NCBI GenBank assembly: GCA_030374805.1
Contig: JARGSG010000106.1
Coordinates: 62,001-126,000 of the forward strand
Source of the DNA: Gracilaria gracilis
Lineage: Eukaryota; Rhodophyta; Florideophyceae; Gracilariales; Gracilariaceae
Reading direction: 5' to 3'
DNA length: 64,000 nucleotides
Below, in pieces: positions 1 through 11,118 of the stretch; positions within the stretch are counted from its first letter, which is position 1, and each line of letters opens with the position of its first letter. A program made the translations under genes and the position numbers. The notes under the pieces were generated by a model. It was not told where the DNA came from. It saw only the letters and a program-made list of their open reading frames with translations, and ran no database searches.

Positions 1-178
1 TTTGAACGACTCGAGAGCAACGCATCGTAGGAAGCACTGTCCCAAAAACACGCCATAAAAATCGGTGCCCTCCGCCGTGCTTACGCATCCTGGGAACAAA
101 CTTATCCAGAGTCACAGCCCGTGGCACCCGAAGATATAAATTTGCCACTACGTCGCAAAAAATTAACCTCCAGCATTA

Positions 179-1541
179 ATGGCTAAAGAAGAGAAAGTTA
201 TCGCGGAATCCGTCCTTTAGTATGCAAAAAACAGTACCCCGTTAACTTGCCAGAGCATGCGAAACTTCGTCGAAGAAGGCGTTTGTCTTCTGCCTGAGAC
301 CCGCCAGGAAGCAATAGGATTTCATGTCAACCGCCCTTCAAACAACTGGGTGACTTCTTTTATGAAACGAAACGGTTTGAAGTCCCAACATGTAGAGGTA
401 ATGGAAGACACGCGGGTGAAATCTGTTTCGGCCGAGAACCTAACTGAGCATATTGCTCGTGTGAAGGCCGCAATTCAAAGACATAACATAAAGGACCCGC
501 GATTCATTTTCAACACTGACCAGTCTGGTTCCTATTTCGATAAGGTAAAAAGAAGGTCTCTTCGTAAAGTAATCGGTTCAGAAGGGGCGAGGTTGGTCCA
601 GAAAGCATTGACAACAAAAACATCTAGACAGGATTACGGTCATGTCAGTCGTTTCTGCCAGTGGTGTGGCATATAAACCGGCAATCGTGTTTCCGGGAAC
701 CCCTGCGCATCATCGGAAGGTAAATGATCAGATTCAAACGCTCCACTCCGTTCTTCCGCCGTGCTATTTGTTTCAGCGCAACCCACCTGGAGCTGATTCT
801 GATATCGTGTTTGAGTGGGCAAAACTGTTTGTCGAAGAGATCAGCCACTTACGTCGCGGCGGTCAGCGCCTTTTGCTCTTACTTGATGGTTATGGGGCTC
901 ATTTATAGTTCAAAACTCTTCGGCTGTTGAAGAAAAACAATTTCATTGTTATTGCCCTCTCTTCGCACACATCTCACAGGACCCACCCACTGGATGTCGG
1001 CGTATTCTCATCGTACAAGAGTTTTCTACAGAGTGAACTCCACAAGGCGGCCAGGCAGAAGACCAAATTGAATGCTTTTGACTTCGGGCAGTGTATATCC
1101 AACGCCTACTACAGCTCGCACACAGCACCAAATATACGTTCCGGTTTTCAGAAAACCGGAATATGGGATGTTGAGTTGCTCAGACCCAACATTGCTCCGT
1201 TGGAGAGGTATCTGTTGCAGTCAAATGGGAACAGAGTTAGTGCGGTCACAGTGCAGAACCTTTTGAACGTGTTTGAAAAACGCCAACGTACGCTTCTTCG
1301 AGATGCCTTGGTTGAAGAGGAAGGACACATAAGGGTTAATACGACGGCCGGGGGCCATTTAACATCCGACGCTGTGCTTGACGCTTTAGAGCAACGAAGC
1401 GAGGCACGAAAGGAGAAGCTTAATACCTCGAATACGAGTGCTAAAAACTTATTCATTGTTTGTACGCCATTTATGAAAAGTGTCAAAAATGGCGTAAATC
1501 TTTTTTTAGATCATGCTATAAATGGCGGTGAAATGGCATAA
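179..1541 (+). pseudogene. pogo/Tigger-like DDE transposase, broken
   Basis: Three consecutive open segments read as one transposase of the Tc1/mariner-pogo (Tigger, DDE_1) family. From the ATG at 179 a CENP-B-type DNA-binding region runs through an in-frame TAG at 218-220. The first catalytic block reads FNTDQSG (near 530), where the family normally has N-x-D-E-x-G, so the glutamate is replaced. A frame change occurs between 642 and 676. The second block, LLLLDGYGAH, is near 885, followed by an in-frame TAG at 906-908. The block HTSHRTHPLDVGVF near 970 is the typical pogo region around the third acidic residue. The family cuts and pastes DNA in the nucleus. Two stops and one frameshift make this copy inactive. 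The family call is from motifs only. Confidence 0.8.
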
Positions 1542-1640
1542 GGCATGGAATTTATACCCCATCTCTTCAATCAAAACAAAAGTTTTCTACGCCATTTGTT
1601 ACTTTTTGCAAAACGTAGTGCGTCATTTATAAAAAGTCTT
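1463..1640. repeat. repeated ACGCCATTT motifs, likely 3' terminal region of the pogo element
   Basis: TACGCCATTT at 1463-1472 faces its inverted copy AAATGGCGTA at 1487-1496, forming a short hairpin. Similar words recur near 1517 (ATAAATGGCG), 1587 (TACGCCATTTG) and 1619 (GCGTCATTTATAAAAAG). They lie just at and after the stop codon of the pogo-like transposase, where a terminal inverted repeat and transposase-binding sites would be expected. The matching left terminus lies outside the window, so this is inference. Confidence 0.4.
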
Positions 1641-1946
1641 TTTCCTAGGGAAGGTAGTCACGATACGGGTTTTCTTAAAAGCTGTCAGTCACGCACTGTT
1701 TTTTCTCCAATTTATGTCAGGGAGCCTAACAAGCCAGGAACAAGGGTTCGTAGCGCGGTAGTCTTGAGAATTGATCAGTTTGAAGAACGAAACTCAGGGG
1801 CGTTCTACGAGTTGATGAAACTCGAAATTGGCAATTTCGAGTTTCGTAAACTTACAGTTTCCACATGCCTTGCTGTTCTACGAGTCAAAGAGAAAAGCGT
1901 AGAATATGTGGATTTAGAGTTTATTCCAAGTATGCTTTACCTCTAA
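1545..1946 (+). other. unassigned 133-codon ORF
   Basis: Opens directly after the pogo-like remnant. No domain is recognised. The N-terminal half overlaps the ACGCCATTT repeat region and is unlikely to be coding. The second half (from about 1735) is hydrophilic and ends at a TAA just where the DNA turns AT-rich. A 29-bp palindrome lies within it. It may be chance or a fragment of another element. Confidence 0.2.
1817..1845. repeat. perfect 29-bp palindrome
   Basis: Two 14-base arms, GAAACTCGAAATTG and its exact complement, flank one central G. As RNA it would make a 14-bp stem with a 1-nt centre, so a DNA cruciform or a protein dimer site is more plausible than a hairpin loop. No similar palindrome was seen elsewhere in the window. 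Confidence 0.85.
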
Positions 1947-1949
1947 CCT

Positions 1950-3940
1950 GTTATGCAGATTATGTTTTTTGCACTTCTTATAAATCAAACAAAAGCCAAC
2001 TAATTTCCTTTGCAATTCTTTGTATGGAACCTTGATTGGAAAAGAACAGTCAATCCTTTTTCAAAATCTTTATAACACGTGGCACAGAAACAAAACAAGA
2101 GAAAACAAATTGGATCTGCTCTCCAGGCATATTATTCTATCTTGCTTTTATTCACATAGGTAATCTCTGTGTGAAATTAAAAACATTCGAACATAAATAA
2201 ACAGACAAATAGAGGTTTATCATCGTCGCATTCACATTCGTAGCTCTGCTAATCGCCACATTTTGTGACATTCGTCTCGAAAAAGTTTTGAAAAGGCAAT
2301 TTAAAAATCCTTCTAAGTGATTCAGATTTTCTGTTGGTTTTCACGAAACAACATTTCAATAGTTAAAATTGCTGTGTTGGAAATAATTGTTCACATCAAT
2401 AATCATAACCACCCACGTTTCCATATTCTCTCAAAAGAACTTGCCTCGCATAAAAAGGAATAAAAGAATAAATCCACATCTCTGAGCCATATAAATTTTT
2501 GATGGTCTCATACAATTAAAAATGCAAATGGACCCCACAATTTCAACAAAGTCTCCAAAAGAGACATAAGCAATTTTTTCACATGGTTAAGCCTGTATAT
2601 TGTACTGCAAAAACTCAATCGTACATTCTCTGTTCCTTCGTTTACTTCAAAATGTTTTTGGGTTTATTGCGTAGATAAAGTAAGATGTTCAAAACTCTTT
2701 TCCTACTCATAAAAATCTCTAATCGCTACTGCAACGAAAAATATATAAAATTGTACTTATGAGATATATGATGTTTATTGTAGAAAGTACTATCCAGAAA
2801 TAAAACCTGTAACACAGGACAAAAAGAAAAACTCTGCCTTGTAGTGTATCTTAAGCCTGTTTTTTTATCCATCAGGATCAAAACTAACCGGAGGTTTCCT
2901 TTTCCGAATAATTCTTAAAATTTTGTTCAGAATTTGATTGGATTTTTTGAACGACGAGTCTGAAATAAAATATTAAAATTCTTTTACTAAACAGTGATTT
3001 CAATTGGAACCTATTATTTGCGGGTCTTGGTAAACGTTTTTAAGTACTTAAAGAATTGGATGATTAGGGTATCAGATAATGAAAATTAGTAACATCAGTA
3101 GATTTCTATCCTGTGACACATGTTTTGTCAATATCATGGGCATCGGGCGATTTTGAAATGCTGGCTTTCCCAACTTATTTTCAATTTTACAGGCGTAATC
3201 ATTGTGGTGTACTTATTCTGATTATCTCAAGAAAGATCCACGCATTCGAATTAAAGTAAATGAATTTATTTGCATTGAGGCGTAATATATGTTGAGGTAG
3301 ATTGTGCCACTATTTTTTTATTATAAGTCACACACATGATTTTCATCAATGTACTTGTAGTAGTAAAAGACCGGTAAAGTCCTAAATTGCAAAGATTTTT
3401 TTGAACAGCACAGATGCAGACGATCATTGTATCTACATAATTCAAAGTGTGTAATTTTTATTATGTAATATCGCGCCAAAAGCTTATGGCTTATTTATCT
3501 TCTTAAAACAGGCTGCTTTGTATCATTAACAAAAAAATGATGTACAAAATTGAGTTTTTTGTTCTTTCTATTTTGTGTAAATAGTCTTTATGCATAAAAA
3601 ATATTGTTTTGTTATTATGCTCTCGCAGAGTACCCGGTTTCTGGCCAGTTTGGTCCGTTGTGAACTCACGATTGTGTTGTTCTAGATTTCTATTTATTCA
3701 AAAACTTTCTCTAATTATTACAAGTGCTAGAAAGAATTATTCGGGCTATGTTTTTCTCTTAGAAAAAACGAGAAGCAAAATTTTAATTGCATTGTAAGAG
3801 AGCGTAGTATAATCTGAACAGTGAGTTCCGGTGACTGGGAAACACAGGAAAATACAGACGGAAAATTATGCGGAAACTACAGCAGATGCGCGTGGATACA
3901 TTTTATTAGTTTGTTCTGTCCTTACAGTTTCCAGTTTCCA
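1950..3940. other. AT-rich gene-free block
   Basis: About 2 kb of clearly AT-rich DNA without any convincing reading frame, unlike the mid-GC DNA on either side. I saw no tRNA, rRNA, transposase motif or tandem array in it. The change in composition is sharp at about 1,950 and again at about 3,950. Confidence 0.7.
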
Positions 3941-4326
3941 ATTTGCTAAACTCATGGAACGCCCATCACTGCGGAAGGAAGGCGCACTGGCTTCGGTTTA
4001 CACCCACTGACCGCAAATAAAATGGGTTCAAAAATAGTGGGGGTACTGAAAGCTCCTCGTTTGTTGGGGCGAGCTACCCGTTTACTTCTTCGTGCCTCCT
4101 CCCTCCTGCGCCGCTTGCGCCGGCGGGCCCGGCGAAGACTGTACAACCTGTAAGCGTAGTGAGGGAACGCCAAGGAATCCTCGCGTGCTGAAAGGGGGGA
4201 TACTTGTCAACTGGTTCCGTAACAATCCTACCAATAAACCTGTTCCGAGTCATGGATCTTTGCCATCTCGGACGTCAATTCGCTTCATCAGGCTACACGA
4301 TCTCCTCTCGCTCCAAGAGCTTACAC

Positions 4327-4362
4327 GATCTCATTGCATCACGTCAGCGATGCAATGAGATC
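4327..4362. repeat. 14-bp inverted repeat with 8-nt loop
   Basis: GATCTCATTGCATC and its exact complement are separated by ACGTCAGC, giving a perfect 14-bp stem. A partial extra copy of the word (CGATCTC) occurs just upstream near 4299. No T-run follows, so a terminator is not suggested. Confidence 0.8.
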
Positions 4363-4475
4363 ACCGGAGCGGAGAGCCAATGTTACAGTACCAAAAGAGG
4401 AAATTGCGCGCTTTTTGGCGCCACTTGGTTTGAACTTTAAACCGTGAGACGCGCAACAGCGCGCCATTTTCGTAT

Positions 4476-4624
4476 CCATCTCAACGACGGCGGACGTTCA
4501 TTTTAGACCGCATATTCGTATCGACGCCGCCACTGCCATCTCAACGACGGCCAACGTTCAATTTAGACCGCCCACCCTGGGCGGGCTCTAGCAGAAGCGA
4601 TGGCCAATGTTTAATGCAGACCGC
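4476..4624 (+). repeat. imperfect direct repeats, 60-bp period
   Basis: CCATCTCAACGACGG followed by an ACGTTCA..TTTAGACCGC block occurs at 4476-4511 and again exactly 60 bp later at 4536-4571. A weaker third copy (GGCCAATGTTTAATGCAGACCGCC) is at 4602-4624. This is a short degenerate minisatellite of unknown origin. Confidence 0.7.
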
Positions 4625-5446
4625 CTGCCGCTGGGCACCCGTCAGGTCGAGCAAGATTGACACTGCTACCAGCCGCATGTTTTAGACATCGCCTTTCTCA
4701 ACCTCATGCATCGCACCCACCAGCTTCATACGCGCCATGCTTGTCAGTGCCATTACGACCGTTCTCTTGCAGCACCATCGTGTACCAACCGGCATCCGAC
4801 AGAATGGCGTTCTCTTTGCAGCGAGCAACATGACGACCATGAGTGCGATTAATGACAGCAGTATTGAGGCCTATTTGGCTCTGCACCATCATGCACTCGC
4901 CAGAAGGCGACAAAGCGGCATTACGGTTTCCTCTTCCAGTCGCTTCCCTGCACCCACAAGGAGCTCAATGAACGACAATACAGCCCTTTCCTCTCCGCTG
5001 TGCCATCAAGCATCCACCGAAAGCAAACAAAACGATGGTTTCTTTGCAGTCTTATTGCGCGCGCTTCAGTGGCCGACGAAACGATGTATTTTCTGCATCT
5101 TGATCGAACGCATACGATGTGAGGCAATAATGCTACGTATTACTACAATTGAATGAATATGGTGGAAGTTAAAGACGTAATCTGGGCTTTTGTTTCCCTT
5201 TTTACGCCTTTACATACTGTTACGATTTCTCATTGCACTATATTGAATATCAGGGTGATCAACTATCTTTAAAGCCTGATTCAGGGCGTTTTGAACTTGT
5301 CCGACACACCCAGCGTCCGCATTTGAACTTGATTGTGGTTGGGCCTGTGCGGTGTCATTTGGAATTGATGGTGATTTGGACGTCGTTTTCTGTCGCTTGG
5401 AATCTCTGGCTTTCTCAAACGCTGATTTTTTTCTTTAACGTTTCCT

Positions 5447-5899
5447 TTACTTCCCGCGGTTTAAATTATTTATCTTCGGAGGCCCAGAACTGCATTTTTC
5501 ACTTGACGCTGGGCAAGCAAGCAAAACCTGGATTCTAGTGGGGTTACTGCCGATATCTCGTGCTGTATCAATTGCTTCCCATGGATTAAACGGATCCTTG
5601 CCAGCGTTTACCCTTTCAAGCCAAACTCGCATGAACCTCTGAACACGCTTCAGTGCTTCTGTTCCGTGATCAGTAGCGACGTGGTGCATTTCATCCAGCA
5701 GAGCGCAACAGCTGGACCCCGCGGTGAACTTTGTGAGCTCTTTCTGGCGCTCCTCGTTTATATTTTGCATATATTCTTCTATTCTTCTGTCGCCCGATAG
5801 TTGTTGTGTGTGAGGACTTGTCGTTGTTTTTGTCTCGGGGAGTATTCTTCTCCGCTGCTGTTCCATTGCAGCAAGAATATGGTTCCCTGTGGAACCCAT
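5447..5899 (-). CDS. hypothetical ORF cut near a transposon end
   Basis: 150 codons with a plausible soluble, charged, helical sequence. I recognise no domain. The start lies only about 24 bp from the terminal repeat beginning at 5923, so its natural 5' end may have been replaced by that insertion. It could equally be a fragment of an older transposon accessory gene. Confidence 0.3.
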   Translation of the reverse strand: MGSTGNHILAAMEQQRRRILPETKTTTSPHTQQLSGDRRIEEYMQNINEERQKELTKFTAGSSCCALLDEMHHVATDHGTEALKRVQRFMRVWLERVNAGKDPFNPWEAIDTARDIGSNPTRIQVLLACPASSEKCSSGPPKINNLNRGK

Positions 5900-5922
5900 T
5901 TTCGATCGCAGGGACAGAATCG

Positions 5923-6453
5923 TCGGTGTTATCGGAATGCTAGTTTGGCGATCAAAAATGACCGAATTAAAACGAACGAAAAACCAGTGAATTTATCCAA
6001 ATTTGGAAGTGTTAATTTCCGAAAATATTTCCACCTTTCCACTTGTGTTAGTTTTTTTCGAAAGAATTATTCCAAATTGTTTCCATCATTGCTAGTTTGG
6101 ATGGAAGGGAAACTAGCATACTTCTTTCGTTTATGGTAGTTTCGCAGCACAATGTAAGTGTGTTAGTGTCACCTACGTTCATGTATACGGAGGCGAATAG
6201 CGAGATAGACACTTAGAAAGAAACTTAAATAGCTGTTTATTGAATAGGAATAGGAGTATACAAATAGATCGAATACCTTTTCAGTTTGTGGAGATCGGTT
6301 CACTAGTCAACACCTTTCACATCAGGCATTCGTATACTAAATATATGAAACGCCTTCGAATCAGGTGCAATAATCCCCACCACTCTGTCCCACCGTCCGT
6401 GCCAAATATTACGCTCCCCGCTACGTACCCCCAATCCTCTCCAACACCCCCCC
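5923..6453 (-). mobile_element. detached copy of the right end of the 15-kb transposon
   Basis: This stretch matches the reverse complement of 25,578-26,115 almost throughout, roughly 95% by eye, starting with the terminal word TCGGTGTTATCGGAATGCTAGTT. The match stops at a C-run (6447-6453) that corresponds to the 16-base G-run at 25,578-25,593 in the full element. Past the C-run the two sequences diverge. No opposite terminus was found to its right, so this is a truncated relic of a second element of the same family, in inverted orientation. The shared short open frame in both copies (minus strand here, 6303-6503) reflects DNA identity and is not evidence for a gene. Confidence 0.85.
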
Positions 6454-6810
6454 AACTTTCCCCGTATAAACTGGCAATGCCACAGCCTCTCTCGACGAAC
6501 CACACTACGTCGTTAGGCCTGTTATTCGGTGCCGCTCTTTGTACGTATCTCGTGCACAAGATACGCTCTATGCACGAATAGATTCATTTGTGCCCGGAGC
6601 TCTACGATCGTGGTTTATGGAAGCTCGTCAGCTCTCGGTCTACAAGAGTGCAATTCTAACGGAATAGAAAGTGCTATCTTATGCTTTCGCGTTTGATTTC
6701 TGGCAAAGTTTCTTTTGCGGGTAGGTCAACGATTGACATTAGCGCAGGAATAAAACCGTTGTGACGAAAGCAATTCCAAAACAACAGGGGTCGACCGCAT
6801 GTATTCATTG
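6454..6810. other. no feature seen
   Basis: Unique mid-GC sequence between the detached transposon end and the hAT remnant. No terminus of either element could be identified here. Confidence 0.5.
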
Positions 6811-8973
6811 TCACCAATCTTCGAGGTTGTAGATTGCATGATCTGGGTTGTCGTCGGCGGTTTCAATCGAATCTAAACCCGCCTCCAAGTGCAACTCTTC
6901 CTCAGGTTCTTCGTGGTTGAAACTTTCAACCACAGTAGCAATACCATCGGCACCAGAAGTGGAGATTTGGTTCAGTTCAGAGGTACTCGCAGCAGTATCT
7001 TGAGACTCTTCTGGGGGGCTCGAAGTCACCAAACCGTTTGTGTTTTCATTGGAGGCGCTCGTTTGGAGAGTGTCCGGGCTCGTTTCAGGGGATGTAGCGA
7101 AGGAAAGACTTGCAATCTTAAGGTCGAAGCAATTCGTGCGCTTTGAGATTAATGTCTTTCTCAAAGGCGCAGCATTGTGCGCAACCGCCACTTGCTTTTT
7201 GATCTTCTTCTCTCCGGTACGAGCGCGCCGTGACGTGTGAATGCGCTTCTCTACTTTATGAGACCGTTCAATACCGGAAGTAGATGCTGGGCCTTTGTAG
7301 ATGCGTTTCAGAGTTTCTGAAAGAAGAAAAAATGTACCCCCCAACTGTTACCATATTAGCAAAGGGTGCCATTCTTGCAATTTTGCGATCAACGGACTAG
7401 GCGAGACGCAGTGACGCATGAATTCTTCAGTGAGTATTTCGAGGTAAAAACCCTCTTCGGCCATCATTGCCAATGCCTCATGACATTGCGTAGCTAGTGG
7501 GCCATTTCCCAATCCAATAAAACCATCCCCGTATGTTTCTGTCAGAGAGTGTCTCATAGATTTGAAAAGAGAATCACAGAAGAAGGCTAGAGCGTGAACA
7601 GGAGAACTAATTCGGCTCCACTGGTACAATGAACGGTTTTCGAAAGCAACTGTATCCTCTTGAAAGCCTTTTTGTGTCCATAAGAGAACACGGATGTATA
7701 GGAAGCAAGCATAAGCAAGTGACATGGGTGCAGAGTCACCCTCAAGAACTCCAATACAGCTGCATATTTGAGCGAATAGAGCGCGTGCTTTTTGGACACC
7801 ATTCCAATACTGCGAGTCAGAATTAATCTGAACTAACTCTCCTGGCAGTTGATAATCTGAATCTACCCCAAGAGAATGCCTCTCGTGGAGTAAAACGTAC
7901 GGAATAAAAGTGATAACTGATTTCACCTGTAGGAGTCTCTCGAACATCAGGTTCACTGTCGACCATCTCGATTTAGAATACAGTTTCAAACAACATCGTT
8001 TTCCTAATTGAACCATGCAGACATTTTCAAAAAGCTTGCTTAGCATTCCAGTATTTCTAAACGTCTTTGCTAAATACACAGAGTTGCGAACCGTTGCACC
8101 GATGCCACTATTCCTGCCATGGTCCTTTGTGAAATCATGTAGTGCATGCGTAGAGCACCCATATGTATAAAGAAACAACTTTTCCTTCTGGCAGATGTCA
8201 TGTAGCCCTCGCATCGAATCAGGAATCTGAAATGAACCCATACGAAACGAGGCAGCTGTTGCGACTTCCGAGGCGATCTATAACTTCTTTAAGCTTTTGA
8301 AACCAATTCTCGGATGTTTCACGCTTTAAGTCACACTGCAAGTACTCAATAAAATAAGGCAGTGGAGTATGGATAACCACATTACTTAGTGATCGAGATA
8401 GTACATTTGTTGCCACATCCATTTTTAGCACTCTACCTTTTTCCTCTTCGATCTTTTCGAGTACCAGGGCCATAGTCCGATTATATTCTCCGTCCGGTAG
8501 TTCGTTGCTGATTCGAAGAGCCGAAGGAGGCTTCCAATTTGGACGTAACGCGTTCCAAAATTCATACCAGCTTTGATGTCCAAAAATGTCAAATGCAGTT
8601 CCAGTTCTATGTATTGCTTTCGCAAACAAACGATCAATTTTCTATCTGTTTTGCGGCGTGAGAATGTCAATCACGCGACTAGATAGTGAATTAACGGATT
8701 TTTTTGATCACTATAAAGAGGATGTAGCTTTAATGCATCTTTTGACGCCTTTAAATTGTTTTTGGGTGTGATCAAATTAGTTTGAGCATTTGTTGTAAAA
8801 GAACAAAAACAGGGTGGAGAAGCCAAGCAGTTGTTCAAGTGAGTTTTTATATTCGCCGGCTTTGCAGACACTGTAGCCTGCAAGTAGTTGCATACTGCGC
8901 GCTCGGTTTTGAACTTTCCTTTGTCATTTGCTTTAATGAAATGCTTCCAAATGAAACTCTGTTTCCGTCCCAT
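6811..8973 (-). pseudogene. hAT-family transposase, broken
   Basis: Read on the minus strand. A BED-type zinc-finger N-terminus (8973-8671: FIWKHF.., CNYLQ, H..NC) is followed by the helical region with AFDIFGHQSWYEFWNALRP and PPSALRIS (8629-8219), which is typical of hAT proteins. Then comes the catalytic RNase-H-like part with YGCSTHALHDFTKDHG and a RWS motif (8241-7348). The C-terminal dimerisation block contains PASTSGIERSHKVEKRIHTS (7344-6811). Frames change twice near 8650 and 8230, and a single in-frame stop lies at 7348-7350 between the last two pieces. This is a DNA cut-and-paste transposase, inactive here. The acidic C-terminal tail is longer than usual. Confidence 0.8.
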
Positions 8974-9387
8974 TTTGTGTACGCTTGTTGTAGTGTGATC
9001 GCCATGGGTGAGCAGGGTTTACAACGAGATGGTGTTGTATACAAGAGGTACTGGTCTCAAAACATTTAAATTTGAATTTAGGAAAACTGGTTCACGTGCT
9101 CCATGTATTCCGCTGGCAAGCATTCTATATAATTAACAAAAGTAATTATTTGTATCGCAAAGTAATGTTACAAACGTTACAAATTCGTTACAAGTATATA
9201 AGTAACAAAAGAAACCATTGTATAGTAAGAGCATGGCCACCCATGCTCCGATTCAGTCTATAGCGTATTCAACGTGTAAAGAATGCACTGGTTGGCAGTG
9301 AAGATTTGAATGCGGTCAAAATCTTGAGATTGTTTGGATTGAAAAGAATATTAGAGCTTCCAACTCATCTCTGATCCAACTCGTTCG
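8974..9387. other. no gene seen
   Basis: AT-leaning sequence upstream of the hAT remnant with short chance frames on both strands. The left terminus of the hAT element should lie here, but I could not define an inverted repeat or an 8-bp duplication. Confidence 0.4.
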
Positions 9388-10510
9388 GAACCGCCACGCC
9401 AACGCCGCCACCGCCGCGTCACTCTCACCACCTCCTCGCCACTTCTGCCACCGCCGCACCACCCCCACTACCGCCTCGCCGCTTTGGCCACCGCCGCACC
9501 ACTCTCCACAAAACCGGGCCACATTATTACCGTACTGCGCCTACCAAAGCCCCGGAACCCTCCAGACCGCTGTACAGGCCTCCGTACCGCCGCGTTACCC
9601 CCACGCCGCCTCCTCCGCAGCCAACCCACCTGCAACACTGCTTCGCCTCTGTGCCACCGCCGCACCACTCTCCACGAAGCCAAGGCATATTTTTACCGCA
9701 CTACGCCTACCAAAGCCCGGAAACACTCCAAACCGCTACACGAAACCCCATACTGCCGCGTCACCCTCACGGCGCCTCTTTTGCAGCCGCCTCCCCCTCA
9801 ACATCGCCCAGCCTATACCACCATTGCCACGCGACACTAATTAACGAGTTGCTACTCTGTTTCCGCCGTACTATTCTCTTCGGAGCCGCAACACCCTCCA
9901 TACCGCTGCCCGCTCTCTACACTACCGTTTCGCTCTCTTTATTGCCACGCAACCCTCACCACCGCCACAAAACGTCTTCCACAACCACTGCAGTCTCAAC
10001 ATAACCACGCAACTCTTAAAACCACAGCGATACGGTGAACATAGCCGCGCCACGCTTTCCGCAGCGGCTCTGCCCTTGCCGCCGCGCCACACTCGGCGCC
10101 GTTGAGGCAACCTCACGAACCGCTTGGCGCCATCTCCACCACTGAAGAACACTCTCTTTTAATTCTATCCTACAAATCGCATACCCACATTCCTGACCTT
10201 ATTCCCACACTCGTACAGTCGCTAAACTCCCCAGCTTCACCTCTACTTGGGCCCGTTTGGGAGTGCCACGCGTTCATCATCTCAGCCACGTCATTTTTGC
10301 TGCTGACGTGATACCTTCGCTGCTGCTCTGACGCGCTCTCATACATGAAATCCTGGTACAACCTCAATCTCCTCCCCCGTTCAACCGCCTAGTGACCCTT
10401 GCTACTGTTCTGGCACATGTGCCGCCTTCTATTGCCCCGTTGAGTGTCTCCGCGTTCTTGCCACCGCCACGTGACCACGTCACCCCCTTCGGCACCATCT
10501 CACCCTCAGT
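9388..10510. repeat. C-rich degenerate tandem repeats, about 167-bp unit
   Basis: A pyrimidine/CCGCC-rich stretch. The block beginning GCCACCGCCGCACCACTCTC at about 9487 recurs at about 9654 with the same following order (TACCAAAGCCC, then AAACCGCT or GACCGCT, then the CCGCGT.ACCC words), giving a period near 167 bp. Shorter CACCGCCGCACCAC words occur upstream near 9446, and weaker ones continue to about 10,140. All open frames here are low-complexity products of the repeat. Confidence 0.6.
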
Positions 10511-10521
10511 TTTTTTAGGAA

Positions 10522-11118
10522 ATGGCTACGTGTAATTTCAAACTTGATTCCAAAGACGACGAGGACAATGAGTTGGTTGCTGCGGTGTGGATACAGATGG
10601 CAGGTTTGGCGTTGTCCCAAATGTATTGCAAACTACAGCCAGGTGGGAGCCTCCCTGGCAAATCGGGCATCGTTCCCCGTGATTATGCCAGTACACATCT
10701 GTACTAAATGAAGAAATACTTTTGGCCTATGGATGCAAGAAGGCCCGGCACCGGGCAGTTCGGACCAGAACAGGGGGAGGGGGCATTTGAAGTTCGCTTT
10801 CGCATACCAAAGGCAGTGTTCAATCTAGTGTTCGCGTCGATTTTTTCAACCCCTGAGTTCTTCAGTAAAGGACTGCGTCCAGATGCAACTGGTAGACTTG
10901 GCATATCTCCTTTGCGAAAGGTACTATGTGCACAGAGACAACTGGCCTACGGAATCCCTGCCGACCTTTGCGACGATCTGTTCAATATTTCCAAAACAAC
11001 GGTCTCGAACTGCCTCAATGAATTTTGCAAATGCGTTGTTGCTATGTGGGAAAGGGAATATTTACGGGAGCCTACAGCGGAAAATCTTAAGCACATTGAG
11101 CGCGAGTTTGCCCGTCGG
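10522..11118 (+). pseudogene. PIF/Harbinger transposase, N-terminal part
   Basis: Starts at the ATG at 10,522, passes an in-frame TAA at 10,705-10,707, and continues through FEVRFRIPKAVFNLVF and the helix-turn-helix-like block LFNISKTTVSNCLNEFCK. It ends abruptly in REFARR at the terminus of the 15-kb insertion. The missing catalytic C-terminal half resumes, on the same strand, at 26,116. Harbinger transposases are DDE (DDE_4/plant transposase) enzymes that normally work with a second Myb-like protein, also present at 26,998-27,759. The in-frame stop shows it was probably inactive apart from the insertion. Confidence 0.8.

Larger units (their letters stand above)
3941..5440. other. gene-poor stretch with small repeats
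   Basis: Composition returns to mid GC. Open frames here (for instance 4737-5156 plus) show no domain and no consistent coding character. The stretch contains a hairpin at 4327-4362 and 60-bp period repeats at 4476-4624. Nothing else is supported. Confidence 0.5.

Noticed and set aside
6303..6503. 66-codon minus-strand frame shared with 25,509-25,736
   Set aside because: Conserved only because the DNA is a duplicated transposon end; no independent evidence of coding.
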